Notes: generated by a model from the letters alone, not told the origin. A DNA stretch of 59,251 bases from Magnetococcales bacterium (GCA_015234045.1 JADFWU010000020.1:1-59251); one strand, 5' to 3'; positions 35,517 through 45,008 are shown, counted from the stretch's first letter. Translations and numbers: made by a program.

Positions 35517-36362
35517 ATGAGCAACGACGAACAGATCCAAGGTGGCGAATCTTTTCCCATTCCTCAAAAACAAAAAATCAATAATGTTCAAAATGTTATT
35601 GCCATTTCCAGCGCCAAAGGCGGCGTGGGAAAATCGACGCTGTCGGTAAATTTGGCCTTTGCCCTGAAAGCGCTTGGCCACTCCGTGGGTATTCTGGATG
35701 CCGATATCTATGGGCCAAGCATCCCCACCATGTTGGGCGTGAATGAAGAGCCAAAATCAGACTCTCTTGGCCGGATCATTCCGATCATGTGTGAGCATGT
35801 GCCGCTGATGTCCATAGGTTTTTTGGTCAAAGATGACCAGCCGCTGGTTTGGCGTGGTCCCATGTTGCACCAGGTTCTGCAACAGTTCTTCCATGAAGTC
35901 CGTTGGGTGCCCTATAGCCAGAATATGGATTACCTGATCATCGACCTGCCGCCAGGAACCGGTGATATCCAACTCTCCATGGCCCAACAGGTGGAAGTAG
36001 CTGGTGCTGTGATCGTCACCACGCCACAAGATGTGGCACTGGCCGATGTGAAACGCGGTATCAAACTGTTCAATATGGTGGATGTGCCGATTATGGGCGT
36101 TGTGGAAAACATGAGCTATTTCTGTTGCCCACACTGCAACGAACGGACAGATATCTTCTCTACTGGTGGCGCTGAAAGCGTTGTTCTCAAAGCGGAAGTA
36201 CCTTTACTGGGCGAAATTCCACTGGTGCCGGAAATCCGTGAATGCGGTGATAATGGCCGCCCAATCATGCTGGCTAATCCTGACTCTCCACAATCCAAAC
36301 AGTATCTGGCGATTGCCGAGAAACTGCACGCCGCAATCCAGGCAAAAGACAATAAATCCTAA
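35517..36362 (+). CDS. apbC: Mrp/ApbC family iron-sulfur carrier ATPase
   Basis: A P-loop ATPase of 281 residues that delivers [4Fe-4S] clusters. Deviant Walker A SAKGGVGKST is at about 32-41, the Walker B-like YLIIDLPPGTGD follows, and the cluster-binding CPHC lies at about 203-206 in the segment CPHCNERTDIFS. A GAGG ribosome site precedes the ATG. Its stop overlaps the start of dsrN by one base (TAATG), so the two are translationally coupled. This links Fe-S cluster supply to the Dsr proteins, of which DsrO carries several clusters. Confidence 0.93.
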   Translation: MSNDEQIQGGESFPIPQKQKINNVQNVIAISSAKGGVGKSTLSVNLAFALKALGHSVGILDADIYGPSIPTMLGVNEEPKSDSLGRIIPIMCEHVPLMSIGFLVKDDQPLVWRGPMLHQVLQQFFHEVRWVPYSQNMDYLIIDLPPGTGDIQLSMAQQVEVAGAVIVTTPQDVALADVKRGIKLFNMVDVPIMGVVENMSYFCCPHCNERTDIFSTGGAESVVLKAEVPLLGEIPLVPEIRECGDNGRPIMLANPDSPQSKQYLAIAEKLHAAIQAKDNKS

Positions 36363-37756
36363 TGTCAACCACACACACTGTTGCGCCCCGGATCATGATT
36401 TCCGGGGCGCGGAAAAGCTCTGGAAAAACCACCCTTTCCATCGGATTGACCGCAGCACTCACTCAACGTGGCTTTGTTGTTCAGCCCTACAAGAAAGGGC
36501 CGGATTTCATTGATCCACTCTGGCTGAGTCGTGCCAGCGGTCGTGCATGCCGAAATCTGGATTTCTTCATCATGGGCCAGGAAATGGTTCTGCGCAGTTT
36601 TCTGAACCCTCTTTCCGATGCGGATTTCTGTCTGATTGAAGGCAACCTTGGCCTGTTTGACGGTCAAGATTTGGAAGGGAATGATTGCGGTGCCGCCCTG
36701 GCTGCCACACTAAAGACACCCGTAATTCTGGTAGTCAACTGTCAGGGCATGGCCCGTGGCGTAGCACCACTCATACAGGGACATCTCACCTTTCCTGGTG
36801 GTGATATCATCGCAGGTGTCATCCTCAACAATGTGGCATCACCGCGCCAAGAAGGCCGATTAAGGGCCGCTGTTGAGCGCTATTGTGACATCCCAGTGGT
36901 GGGCGCACTTCCACGCAGTAAAGATGTGGTCATTGATGAACGCCACCTCGGTCTAACACCTGTCACCGAAGGGGATCAACTGCCACAGCGTATCCGTGCC
37001 ATTGGTGAGCATGTTGCCCAGCATATTGATTTGGATACGGTCATCGACATTGCCAACCTGGCCCCTCAATGGCAATATACGCCTGTCCAATCAGAAGTCT
37101 GTACACAAAATGGTCAGGGTTTGACAATCGGCTACGCTCTGGATCAGGCATTCCATTTCTACTATCCTGAAAATCTGGAAGCCCTTCAACGCCGGGGTGT
37201 CTCCCTCGTACCTATTGATTTCCTCAAAGCAGATAAACTGCCTGAGGTCGATGGGCTATTCATTGGTGGCGGCTTTCCAGAGATGTTTATGGATCAGCTG
37301 GCAGCCAATCGTACGTTAATGGATGATATCCGCGCCCAAAGCATGGCTGGATTGCCCATCTATGCGGAGTGCGGCGGGTTAATGGCCCTGGCCAATACCA
37401 TTTATTGGCAAAAAAAGAGTGCGCAACTTGCCGGTGCTTTGCCCATAGAGATCACCATGCATAAAAAACCTCAGGGCTATGGCTTCATGCAGATTCGCTC
37501 TACAGGTAAAACCGCTTGGCCTCCGCAAGGCGTGGTTTGCAATTGTCATGAATTTCACTATTCCAGCATCACTCGGATAACAAAACCGTTAGACAGAGCT
37601 TATGAAGTGGTTCGCGGCACGGGTGTTGATGGTTTAACTGACGGAATTCTTTATAGAAACATTTTAGCATCCTATGCCCATATCCATCACCTTGGCGCAC
37701 CAGGGTGGGTCGATTTTTTAATCGATTTCTGGCGAAAAAAGGCAACGGTCACTTGA
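36362..37756 (+). CDS. dsrN: DsrN, cobyrinic acid a,c-diamide synthase-like amidase
   Basis: A glutamine-dependent amidase of 464 residues, member of the CbiA/CobB family. In sulfur oxidisers DsrN amidates sirohaem to sirohaem amide, the DsrAB cofactor. An N-terminal P-loop (ISGARKSSGKTTLSIGL), a central dethiobiotin-synthetase-like domain and a C-terminal class I glutaminase domain with the nucleophile Cys in YAECGGLMALANT are all seen. Start overlaps the preceding stop. DsrN is preferred over cobalamin CbiA because of the adjacent dsrEFHJOP genes and absence of other cobalamin genes; CbiA itself would look the same. Confidence 0.88.
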   Translation: MSTTHTVAPRIMISGARKSSGKTTLSIGLTAALTQRGFVVQPYKKGPDFIDPLWLSRASGRACRNLDFFIMGQEMVLRSFLNPLSDADFCLIEGNLGLFDGQDLEGNDCGAALAATLKTPVILVVNCQGMARGVAPLIQGHLTFPGGDIIAGVILNNVASPRQEGRLRAAVERYCDIPVVGALPRSKDVVIDERHLGLTPVTEGDQLPQRIRAIGEHVAQHIDLDTVIDIANLAPQWQYTPVQSEVCTQNGQGLTIGYALDQAFHFYYPENLEALQRRGVSLVPIDFLKADKLPEVDGLFIGGGFPEMFMDQLAANRTLMDDIRAQSMAGLPIYAECGGLMALANTIYWQKKSAQLAGALPIEITMHKKPQGYGFMQIRSTGKTAWPPQGVVCNCHEFHYSSITRITKPLDRAYEVVRGTGVDGLTDGILYRNILASYAHIHHLGAPGWVDFLIDFWRKKATVT

Positions 37757-37780
37757 CACACACGGTCAGGGGTTTATATT
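37753..37780 (+). promoter_or_regulatory. Sigma-70-type promoter of the dsrEFHJOP operon
   Basis: A perfect -35 box TTGACA (37753-37758) and TATATT (37775-37780) are spaced by 16 bases. The -35 overlaps the dsrN stop codon. A start site here gives a leader of about 180 nt before dsrE. No other strong promoter is seen in the 211-base gap, so the operon likely has its own transcription in addition to read-through from dsrN. Confidence 0.6.
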
Positions 37781-37967
37781 CCCTTCTCATGGGTTTATCA
37801 TAATTTGGTGATATCCTAATATTGCCATCCTCTGATGAGGATTTTATGTTCCGATACCAACGGTGGGACACTGGGTCGGAGCTTTATAGTTGTTTATTTC
37901 GTTCCACCGGACCGTTTCCCCCGAATCGGCCCTCCCATCCCCGCACTAGGTTAAGGACGGTAAGGTT

Positions 37968-38324
37968 ATGAAGCTCGCAGTTCTGATCTACGAAGGCCCC
38001 TATAATCACGAGGCTTCCGACAGCGCCTATAACTTCATCCAGGCAGCTCGGAAAAAAGGCCACGAAATTGAGGGCATCTTCTTCTATCATGACGGCGTAT
38101 ACAATGTGACCAAATTGATGGAGCCTCCCCAAGATGACCGGCATATTGCCAAAAGATGGTCAGAACTTGGTGGCGAAGGCATTGACATCGTGGTTTGCAT
38201 CGCCGCAGCAAAACGTCGTGGTATCGTTGACGATGTTCTGGTCCCCAATGTACGTATCTCTGGATTGGGCCAGCTTACAATGATGGCGATTAAAGCTGAA
38301 AAGCTGGTTGTCTTTGGTGACTGA
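37968..38324 (+). CDS. dsrE: DsrE, sulfurtransferase subunit
   Basis: A 118-residue protein, subunit of the hexameric DsrEFH complex that hands persulfide sulfur to DsrC. The active cysteine C77 sits in DIVVCIAAAKRRGIVDD, the same position as Cys78 of DsrE and TusD. It is preceded by AAGG close to the start. It starts a row of six tightly spaced genes. TusD, the tRNA-thiolation relative, is excluded by its placement next to dsrJOP. Confidence 0.95.
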   Translation: MKLAVLIYEGPYNHEASDSAYNFIQAARKKGHEIEGIFFYHDGVYNVTKLMEPPQDDRHIAKRWSELGGEGIDIVVCIAAAKRRGIVDDVLVPNVRISGLGQLTMMAIKAEKLVVFGD

Positions 38325-38338
38325 GGGGAGACGAAATT

Positions 38339-38740
38339 ATGGCCGAAGAACTTAGAAAAATCATGTTTACCGTCCGTAAGCCTCCTCATGGGACTATCTA
38401 TGTCTATGAGGGCCTTGAGGTTAAACTCATCATGGCCGCTTACGATGCAGATATCTCTGTGGTATTTATGGATGATGGTGTTTACGCTCTGCAACAAGGT
38501 CAAAAGACCGGAGACCTGGGCGTCAAAGGCTTTGAAGCCACCTACGGCGTGCTCGTAGACTATGAGATTAGCAAGGTGTTCGTGGACCGTAAGTCCATGG
38601 AAGACCGTGGCATGACTGTTGATGACCTCGTGGTCATCGGCGAAGATGAAGACACCGAAGAAGATATCAAACCTTCCGTTGTCGATGCCGAAGAAATCTC
38701 ACAGATGATGTCCGAACAGCACAACATTCTGTGCTTCTAG
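38339..38740 (+). CDS. dsrF: DsrF, sulfurtransferase subunit
   Basis: A 133-residue DsrE-fold subunit of DsrEFH, corresponding to TusC. It has the family features KIMFTVRKPPHGTIYVYEGLEVKLIMAAYD in segments such as VRKPPHG and VYEGLEVKL, and no active-site Cys at the DsrE position. GGGGAG precedes the ATG by 8 bases. It lies 14 bases after dsrE. Confidence 0.95.
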   Translation: MAEELRKIMFTVRKPPHGTIYVYEGLEVKLIMAAYDADISVVFMDDGVYALQQGQKTGDLGVKGFEATYGVLVDYEISKVFVDRKSMEDRGMTVDDLVVIGEDEDTEEDIKPSVVDAEEISQMMSEQHNILCF

Positions 38741-38778
38741 GTCACCGTTGCTGATTGCAAAGAGCAGGAGGTTTAGAA

Positions 38779-39072
38779 ATGCTCCACACTGTCAATAAAT
38801 CACCTTTCCAAAACACAAGTCTGGAAAGCTGCCTTCGCTTTGTACGCGAAGGAGATGTCATCCTCCTCATCGAGGACGGCGTTGTCGCAGCTACTGTTGG
38901 CACCAGTAAAGCTGACATGGTTACTGAAGCCATGAAAAAAGTAGATGTCTATGCTTTGGATGCTGATGTGAAAGCACGTGGCTTGACACGCTTGCTTGAT
39001 GGCATCAAAGTTACCGATTATGCCGGTTTTGTCGATCTCGTTGATCAGCATAAGGTTCAATCCTGGCTGTAG
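38779..39072 (+). CDS. dsrH: DsrH, sulfurtransferase subunit
   Basis: The third DsrEFH subunit, 97 residues, corresponding to TusB. It begins MLHTVNKSPF, typical of the family, with C18 near the position of the conserved DsrH cysteine. The ATG at 38779 is chosen over an upstream in-frame start because AGGAGG is 7 bases before it. In most sulfur oxidisers dsrC follows directly; here it does not, and dsrJ comes next. Confidence 0.93.
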   Translation: MLHTVNKSPFQNTSLESCLRFVREGDVILLIEDGVVAATVGTSKADMVTEAMKKVDVYALDADVKARGLTRLLDGIKVTDYAGFVDLVDQHKVQSWL

Positions 39073-39273
39073 GATCGTCTTGACCTTGATGGGTATGTTG
39101 CCCATTGATTATAGAATGGAAGCCGCCGCCCAAAAGTTGGGCGGTGGCCTTTGTTTTCCCGCAGACAGCCCGGGCCAAAATATCGTGTTTACACGTTATA
39201 CAGGCTGGGAGTCAGATGCCCTTATACGAACTCTCACTTGGGAGTTTTCGTTGTACAGGCAAGGAGGATAGCA

Positions 39274-39606
39274 GTGGCTTGGATCAGATTTCTGGGAGCC
39301 CTGTTGGCGGTCTTCATGACCATTGCCCCTTTAGTAAGTAACGCCGATGCTCACGGTGATGCCAAACATGACCGAGGCACCATCGGTGAAAAATGTATTA
39401 AAGATACCGACTGGATGCGACGTAATCACATGAATATGCTCATGGAAAAACGTCACGTCACCGTGCGGGAAGGGGTTCGTGTTCCAGCTGAGAGTCTCCT
39501 CAACTGCAAGACATGCCATACTAGCCGCGAAAAGTTCTGCGACAAGTGTCACTCCTATGTGGGTGTCCAGCCGGACTGTTTTGAATGCCATAACTATCCC
39601 AAATGA
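39274..39606 (+). CDS. dsrJ: DsrJ, periplasmic triheme cytochrome c
   Basis: A 110-residue cytochrome of the transmembrane DsrMKJOP complex, which couples sulfur oxidation to the quinone pool. A signal peptide ends around NADA. Three haem motifs follow: CKTCH, CDKCH and CFECH. The segment CIKDTDWMRRNHMNMLM before the first haem contains the Cys and Met residues known as unusual axial ligands in DsrJ. GTG at 39274 with AGGAGG upstream decides the start; the open frame extends farther upstream without a ribosome site. Confidence 0.93.
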   Translation: MAWIRFLGALLAVFMTIAPLVSNADAHGDAKHDRGTIGEKCIKDTDWMRRNHMNMLMEKRHVTVREGVRVPAESLLNCKTCHTSREKFCDKCHSYVGVQPDCFECHNYPK

Positions 39607-39628
39607 CGGGTCAAACAGGGATTCGCTC

Positions 39629-40360
39629 ATGAATATGGACAGAAGATCGGTTCTCGGACTTGGCGGTGTAGTGGCTGCCAGTGCGATGATCGCCCCCGGA
39701 ATTCACTTGATCGCAGCACCGGAGAGAACTGAAGCCTCCGGTCAATCGCGCTGGGCCATGTTGGTCGATGTCAATAAATGTGACAGCGACTGTACCGCCT
39801 GCACGACAGCCTGCCGTCAGGAAAATAATGTTCCCACCTTTGATGACCCTCAACGGGATATCCACTGGATTCGCAAAGTCGAGCTGAAGGATAAAAAAGG
39901 CAAACGCCCTTCCGTCAGTCTTCCGGTTCTGTGTAACCACTGTGAACACCCGCCTTGCGTGGATGTCTGCCCGACTGAAGCCTCCTTTATTCGTAAAGAT
40001 GGCATTGTTCTGGTCGATAAACATCGCTGTATCGGTTGTCGTTACTGCATGATCGCCTGCCCTTATAAGGCGCGCTCTCTGGTGTACCATGCCACTGAGT
40101 TATCTGAAAACGGCAATGCTGACGTACCTATTCGCGGCAAAGGCGTTGTTGAAAAGTGCACCTTCTGCGTTCACTTGGTTGACCAGGGCAAGAAACCAGC
40201 CTGTGTCGATGCCTGCCAGAAGGATGGTAACGGAGCCATGATCTTCGGTGATCTTAACGATGGCCAGTCGGAGATCTCCAAGCGCGTTCATGAAATACGC
40301 ACGCAGACAATGCGGGCCGATCTGGGACTGAACCCCGCTGTTCACTACCAGGGTCTGTAG
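39629..40360 (+). CDS. dsrO: DsrO, periplasmic ferredoxin-like subunit
   Basis: A protein of 243 residues with a twin-arginine signal (MDRRSVLGLGG) that sends it folded to the periplasm. Four groups of cysteines for [4Fe-4S] clusters are seen: CDSDCTACTTAC, CNHCEHPPCVDVCP, CIGCRYCMIACP and CTFCVHLVDQGKKPAC. It transfers electrons within DsrMKJOP. The ATG at 39629 is preferred because it places the RR motif at the N-terminus; the frame is open farther upstream but overlaps dsrJ. Confidence 0.95.
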   Translation: MNMDRRSVLGLGGVVAASAMIAPGIHLIAAPERTEASGQSRWAMLVDVNKCDSDCTACTTACRQENNVPTFDDPQRDIHWIRKVELKDKKGKRPSVSLPVLCNHCEHPPCVDVCPTEASFIRKDGIVLVDKHRCIGCRYCMIACPYKARSLVYHATELSENGNADVPIRGKGVVEKCTFCVHLVDQGKKPACVDACQKDGNGAMIFGDLNDGQSEISKRVHEIRTQTMRADLGLNPAVHYQGL

Positions 40361-40367
40361 GAGGTGG

Positions 40368-41564
40368 ATGATGATTAGTGAATTCAGCACCATCAAAGGC
40401 AACTCATCCAAATACCTCGCTCTTCTTGCTGGTTTTGGTGTTTTGCTCGCTCTTGGCGCTTTCTCGTTTCTCTATGTAGAGATCAACGGCCACGGTGCCA
40501 CCAACATGACCAATCAAGTGGTCTGGGGGCTGCCACATGTGTTTGCCATCTCCCTGCTGGTGATGGCATCCGGCGCATTGAACCTTGCCTCTATGGCCAC
40601 GGTTTTTGGTGCAAAACAATATAAAATTTTCCGACGCTTCTCCGCTTTTCTTGCCATTGCCCTGTTGGCTGGTGGTCTTGCGGTATTGGTCCTTGATCTG
40701 GGTCGTCCTGACCGGATGTTGTTGACCATGATTCACATGAACTTTAAGTCCATGTTTACCTGGAACGTGTTTCTGTATAGTGGATTTGTCGTACTGTGCT
40801 TCCTCTATCTCTGGTCCATGTTCCAACATGAGCGCTATGTGAAACTTGCTGGTTCCGCCGCTTTTGCTGGCCGTGTCATACTTACCACTGGTACAGGTTC
40901 CATTTTTGGTGTGATTCATGCTCGTGAGGTCTTTCACTCCGCCATTACCGGCCCAACCTTTGTAGCGGTCTCCATCACTTCCGGCACGGCCATGTGTATC
41001 ATGCTCTTGGTTGCCACCTTCCACTATACCGGTCGGAAGTTAGACAAAAGCTTGATCCACGGTCTGCGCAATGTTCTGATTTTCTTTACTCTGCTGGTGT
41101 TCTATTTGCTGGTGGTTGAGAAATTCACCAAGTTCTACTCCCCAGCATTTTATGATGTGGAGAGCTGGATATTAACCGGACCTTATGCCCCGCTCTACTG
41201 GATTGGCGTTCTTGGTATGGGCATTGCCCTACCTTTGGCAATTCTGTTTAACCCTGGCATGGGCAACTCGATCAAAGGCATCATGTGGGCTTGTGGCGCT
41301 GCCATCATCGGTGAGGTTTCATTTGTTGCTCACGTGCTTCTGGCTGGTCAGTCCTACCCCTTCAACATGTTCCCTGGTTGGGAGATGAGCAGTGCATTCC
41401 TGGATGGTCAGGTTGCAGCTTACTCACCGGGCATTCTTGAATTGATGTTGGGTGTTGGTGGTATCGGCATCGCGGGTTTGATTTACCTGATTGGTATTCG
41501 CTTCTTCCGTCTACTGCCTCAGAAAGCGGAAGCGCCTGAAGGGTGGAAGCCCTGGAGCCCATAA
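40368..41564 (+). CDS. dsrP: DsrP, NrfD-type integral membrane quinone-interacting subunit
   Basis: A 398-residue membrane protein with about ten spans, of the NrfD/PsrC family, probably exchanging electrons with quinones at the membrane. Conserved segments include HVFAISLLVMASGALNLAS and LDLGRPDRMLL. It starts 7 bases after dsrO with a GGAGG site. A strong terminator 48 bases after the stop ends the operon. If the organism makes rhodoquinone, DsrP is a candidate to interact with either quinone, but this is inference. Confidence 0.95.
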   Translation: MMISEFSTIKGNSSKYLALLAGFGVLLALGAFSFLYVEINGHGATNMTNQVVWGLPHVFAISLLVMASGALNLASMATVFGAKQYKIFRRFSAFLAIALLAGGLAVLVLDLGRPDRMLLTMIHMNFKSMFTWNVFLYSGFVVLCFLYLWSMFQHERYVKLAGSAAFAGRVILTTGTGSIFGVIHAREVFHSAITGPTFVAVSITSGTAMCIMLLVATFHYTGRKLDKSLIHGLRNVLIFFTLLVFYLLVVEKFTKFYSPAFYDVESWILTGPYAPLYWIGVLGMGIALPLAILFNPGMGNSIKGIMWACGAAIIGEVSFVAHVLLAGQSYPFNMFPGWEMSSAFLDGQVAAYSPGILELMLGVGGIGIAGLIYLIGIRFFRLLPQKAEAPEGWKPWSP

Positions 41565-41612
41565 CATCGTCAGCTTGTAAATGTGGATCATTGCTCCACT
41601 CTACTTGGCTAT

Positions 41613-41652
41613 AAAAAAACCCACCCTCTGTTAATTGAGGGTGGGTTTTTTT
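41613..41652. terminator. Strong bidirectional terminator after dsrP
   Basis: A perfect 16-bp inverted repeat: seven A, then ACCCACCCTC-type stem, an 8-base AT loop and its complement ending in seven T. Confidence 0.9.
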
Positions 41653-41769
41653 ATTAATTCAATCGATTCTATCGGCCCAAAACTCTATCTATTGACAAAC
41701 CATATAGCCATCTGATCAACTGTCCAAATATCGTATTTACCTTGGGGGGAAGACGGATATGTACCAGGC

Positions 41770-44136
41770 ATGCGTTCAAATAGTCACACCTTTCAAAATC
41801 AGCTAATATCTTTTACGCTGTTTTTTCTGCCTTTGTTTGTCCTTCTTTCTTCAGCCATGTGGGTTATGGGTCGGATTGAGATTGATCACTACCGGCACAA
41901 AATTCAAGTTCAGGATAAAGCGATTGTAGATAGCCAAAAGCGTTTGGCTGATATCTTGTTTCAGCAGGTATTGTCTGACCTTGATATTTTAGCTCAAGGT
42001 ATTACTCATGCCAGCGAGATGGTTTCTGAGGTACACTACTCTCAATTTTTGAAACAAACATTTCACACCTTTCTTTCTGAGAAAAAATACTACGATCAAG
42101 CACGTATTATTGCGCCAAATGGGATGGAGGTCATTAGAGTTGACTTCCGAAATGGTTTACCTGTCATCCAAGATCCAAAACTCCTTCAAGATAAATCCAA
42201 ACGCTACTATTTTCGCAATGCAATTCGTTTAGCGCCCAATGAGGTCTATATTTCCCCGCTTGATCTCAGTATTGAACATGGAAAGATAGAGCATCCACTC
42301 AAGCCTGCCCTTCGGTTAGCCACCCCGGTATTTGATTATCACGCAAAGAAAATTGGGGTGCTGGTTCTAAACTTTCTTGCGCAAAACCTCCTTGACACAA
42401 CACGCCAGCACTCATTTAAACGCTCTGAGGGCAGTAAGGTGATGTTGCTTAACAGTGATGGCTATTGGTTACATGGTGCTTCTAATCAACAAAATTGGGG
42501 TTTCATGTTTCCACATGGTGCGTCGTGGCGCTTTCAAAACAAATATCCCCAGGCTTGGAAACTCTTTTCCGATCAATCCCAAGGCCAGTTTGAAACAAAC
42601 CAAGGCGCATTTACCCATATAAACCTTGATTTTCCTGAAATCTCAAAGAAACTGGCAACACATAATTTTATCAATCCATATAGTTCACGACTGTCTTCAT
42701 CTTATCTGGATCGACTTATTTTACTTGTGTATCGCCCAAAATCAGCTCTCTCCTATGGTGAGCGGAACACCATTGATCGTTTGATCCAGTTGTATATGCT
42801 TGCTACTGCGATTTTGGTGCTTGGCGGTTGGGGTTTCATGCGTTTGCGAATTTCTCGTCAACAAGCCTTTGAAAACCGAGAAAAACTACATGCTGCCCAG
42901 GTTGTAGTTGATCTAATTCTTAAAAAAGCCCTTCAAGATGATCCTTTGGTTGATCAACTAAAACATGCCTTGGAAAACATTCTCACCTTGAGTTGGCTAT
43001 CGGATCACTCCAGAGGTGCCATATTTCTTGTTGAAGAAGGTCGTGATGAGTTGGTAATGGTTGTTGAACAGGGTTTACACAAGACGCTGTTAACTGAATG
43101 TGCCCGACTGCCTTACGGGAAATGCCTCTGTGGCCTTGCAGCACAAACAAGTGAGGTCATATTTGCTAACTGTCTGGATCAGCGCCATTCTGTTCGCTAT
43201 GATGAGATTCAACCACATGGTCACTACTGTTTGCCCATTCTGTCCAATCAAAAGTTGATTGGTATTCTTACTCTCTATTTGGTTGATGGACATGTGCAAG
43301 ATGCTTCAGAAGAAGAACTTTTGCAAACTGTTACCAAAGCGCTGGCCAGCGTAATAGAACGAAAATGGACTGACGAACAATTGGCAATTGCTTTACGAGA
43401 AATAAAAAGCCATCGGGACAAGCTTCAATTTGAACGTAGCTTTATTGAGAATATCCTGATCAAAATTCGTAGTTCAGATCAATTCGAACCATTTGGTATT
43501 CGTTATTTAATGGCCCCTGTTGAGAAAACTGCCGGCGATTTATTGCTTTCTGCCCGGCGTCCTGATGGCGTTCGACATATTTTTCTTGGCGATTTCACTG
43601 GTCATGGTCTGCCATCTGCCATTGGCGCACCTACAGTTTCAGACATTTTCTACAGTATGACAGACAAGGGATTTCCTGCCGAAGCCATCGTCAATGAGAT
43701 CAACCAGAAGCTAACACTGAAACTACCAACTGGCATCTATCTGACAGCCTGCTTCCTGGAACTTGATTCGATCAATCATAAGCTGACTGTTTGGAATGCC
43801 GGTCTGCCAGAGATATTGATTTTCCGCAACGGACAACGACATCACACGATTGAATCGGAGAACTTACCATTGGGTATTTTGGATACCCCCATTGAATCTT
43901 CTTCTAAAAGACTGATTACCACCCAGCCCGGTGACCATATCTATGCATTCACCGATGGTGTTACGGAACCCCATGGTCATAATCTAGAAATGTTTGGTCT
44001 TGAGCGCCTGGAACCCCTTTTGGAAGAGATTATTTCCAACGAAAGCTCTCTGGAAATAATTCTCTCAGAAATTCAAGACTACCAAGTAACCGATGAACAG
44101 GCAGATGATATTACACTGGTAGAAGTTCATTGTTAG
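41770..44136 (+). CDS. Membrane sensor with GAF and SpoIIE-type phosphatase domains
   Basis: A signalling protein of 788 residues. Two membrane spans (about 12-33 and 339-361) flank a periplasmic dCache-like sensor region. A GAF domain follows (about 385-540), then a short coiled coil and a PP2C/SpoIIE phosphatase domain (about 580-785) with metal-binding acids in FLGDFTGHGLPS, AFTDGVTEP and EQADDITLVEV. Such proteins act on anti-sigma-factor antagonists or related switches. No partner is encoded nearby. The dCache assignment rests on size and topology. Confidence 0.88.
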   Translation: MRSNSHTFQNQLISFTLFFLPLFVLLSSAMWVMGRIEIDHYRHKIQVQDKAIVDSQKRLADILFQQVLSDLDILAQGITHASEMVSEVHYSQFLKQTFHTFLSEKKYYDQARIIAPNGMEVIRVDFRNGLPVIQDPKLLQDKSKRYYFRNAIRLAPNEVYISPLDLSIEHGKIEHPLKPALRLATPVFDYHAKKIGVLVLNFLAQNLLDTTRQHSFKRSEGSKVMLLNSDGYWLHGASNQQNWGFMFPHGASWRFQNKYPQAWKLFSDQSQGQFETNQGAFTHINLDFPEISKKLATHNFINPYSSRLSSSYLDRLILLVYRPKSALSYGERNTIDRLIQLYMLATAILVLGGWGFMRLRISRQQAFENREKLHAAQVVVDLILKKALQDDPLVDQLKHALENILTLSWLSDHSRGAIFLVEEGRDELVMVVEQGLHKTLLTECARLPYGKCLCGLAAQTSEVIFANCLDQRHSVRYDEIQPHGHYCLPILSNQKLIGILTLYLVDGHVQDASEEELLQTVTKALASVIERKWTDEQLAIALREIKSHRDKLQFERSFIENILIKIRSSDQFEPFGIRYLMAPVEKTAGDLLLSARRPDGVRHIFLGDFTGHGLPSAIGAPTVSDIFYSMTDKGFPAEAIVNEINQKLTLKLPTGIYLTACFLELDSINHKLTVWNAGLPEILIFRNGQRHHTIESENLPLGILDTPIESSSKRLITTQPGDHIYAFTDGVTEPHGHNLEMFGLERLEPLLEEIISNESSLEIILSEIQDYQVTDEQADDITLVEVHC

Positions 44137-44154
44137 AGCGTGTTCGGCTATGAA

Positions 44155-44700
44155 CTAGGAAGCAATTGCTACTTGATCCAAATCCAATAAAAAACGATGG
44201 AACAGTGTCTCGATCATTGGCATGGCATCAAGCAATCGGTGGCCTGCATCTGCTACATGAAGGTCTGCTTTATGGGTACGTGCAAAACGGATAGCATTAC
44301 CAACAGGTACGACGCTGTCCCGCCAGCCATGCACCACCTGTATCCGATCAGCCTGGGCGATTGGCTCTTTGACATCATAGTAATCACTATCAAGATAGAC
44401 AGCAGGTGCCAACAAGAATAAACCTTGCGGACAAACACGATCAGAGACAACCACAGATTGATAAGAACCCATACTGGACCCAACCAACACCAGCACACGC
44501 CGAGCTACGGGATTGAGCGAAAGCAGTCTCTCAGCCCGCTGATCTGGATCAGCCAGATCGGTATAATCCGGGCTTTCCACATGGTAACCCAATGTCTTGG
44601 CAATGGTTGCCAGGGTTTGTATTTTACGACCTGTAGGCGTACCCAGTTTCCCATGGGCGAACCAGACCGCTTTTTCCGGTATCTCACTACCCGCAGGCAT
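44155..44700 (-). CDS. Small alpha/beta hydrolase
   Basis: A protein of 181 residues of the small RBBP9/YdeN-like hydrolase type. The nucleophile Ser is in VGSSMGSYQ, an Asp in HGWRDSVVP and a His in DAGHRLLD, giving a full catalytic triad. The ATG at 44700 overlaps the preceding stop (TAATG), which couples it to the MarR-like regulator. The substrate is unknown. Confidence 0.85.
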   Translation of the reverse strand: MPAGSEIPEKAVWFAHGKLGTPTGRKIQTLATIAKTLGYHVESPDYTDLADPDQRAERLLSLNPVARRVLVLVGSSMGSYQSVVVSDRVCPQGLFLLAPAVYLDSDYYDVKEPIAQADRIQVVHGWRDSVVPVGNAIRFARTHKADLHVADAGHRLLDAMPMIETLFHRFLLDLDQVAIAS

Positions 44701-45008
44701 TACTGACAACGCTCTATGATTTGCAGGACCAACTGTTCGCCTTTTTCGGTCATAACCACCTGAGCATTTTGCCCTTTTGATTCATTTTCCAATCGGACAA
44801 AATCAAAAGCCCTGCACAATTCATTGGCATTTTTTAGAATCGTTGAAGAGGTCTCATCCATGCGTTTGGCCAACTCACGGACGGTAATACCCGGCTGTTG
44901 GGCGGTGGCAAGAAGAACAACTGCTGGACGAAGGCCAAGACCTGGCGCTTCCTGGACAAGATACGCCAGCGCATTCGTCAGTCTGTTGAGGGAAGCGATA
45001 TTAAACAT
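44700..45008 (-). CDS. MarR-like winged-helix regulator
   Basis: A 102-residue regulator. The helix-turn-helix lies around ITVRELAKRMDETSSTILKNANEL (residues about 42-65) and the wing around FVRLENESKGQNAQVVMTEKG. Smaller than full MarR. GGAG 7 bases upstream fixes the start. It likely controls itself and the coupled hydrolase, and possibly the divergent CULT-domain gene, whose upstream region it shares. Confidence 0.8.
   Translation of the reverse strand: MFNIASLNRLTNALAYLVQEAPGLGLRPAVVLLATAQQPGITVRELAKRMDETSSTILKNANELCRAFDFVRLENESKGQNAQVVMTEKGEQLVLQIIERCQ

Noticed and set aside
37968-39072. tusDCB (tRNA thiolation) instead of dsrEFH
   Set aside because: The genes are followed directly by dsrJOP and preceded by dsrN, which fits the sulfur-oxidation assignment.
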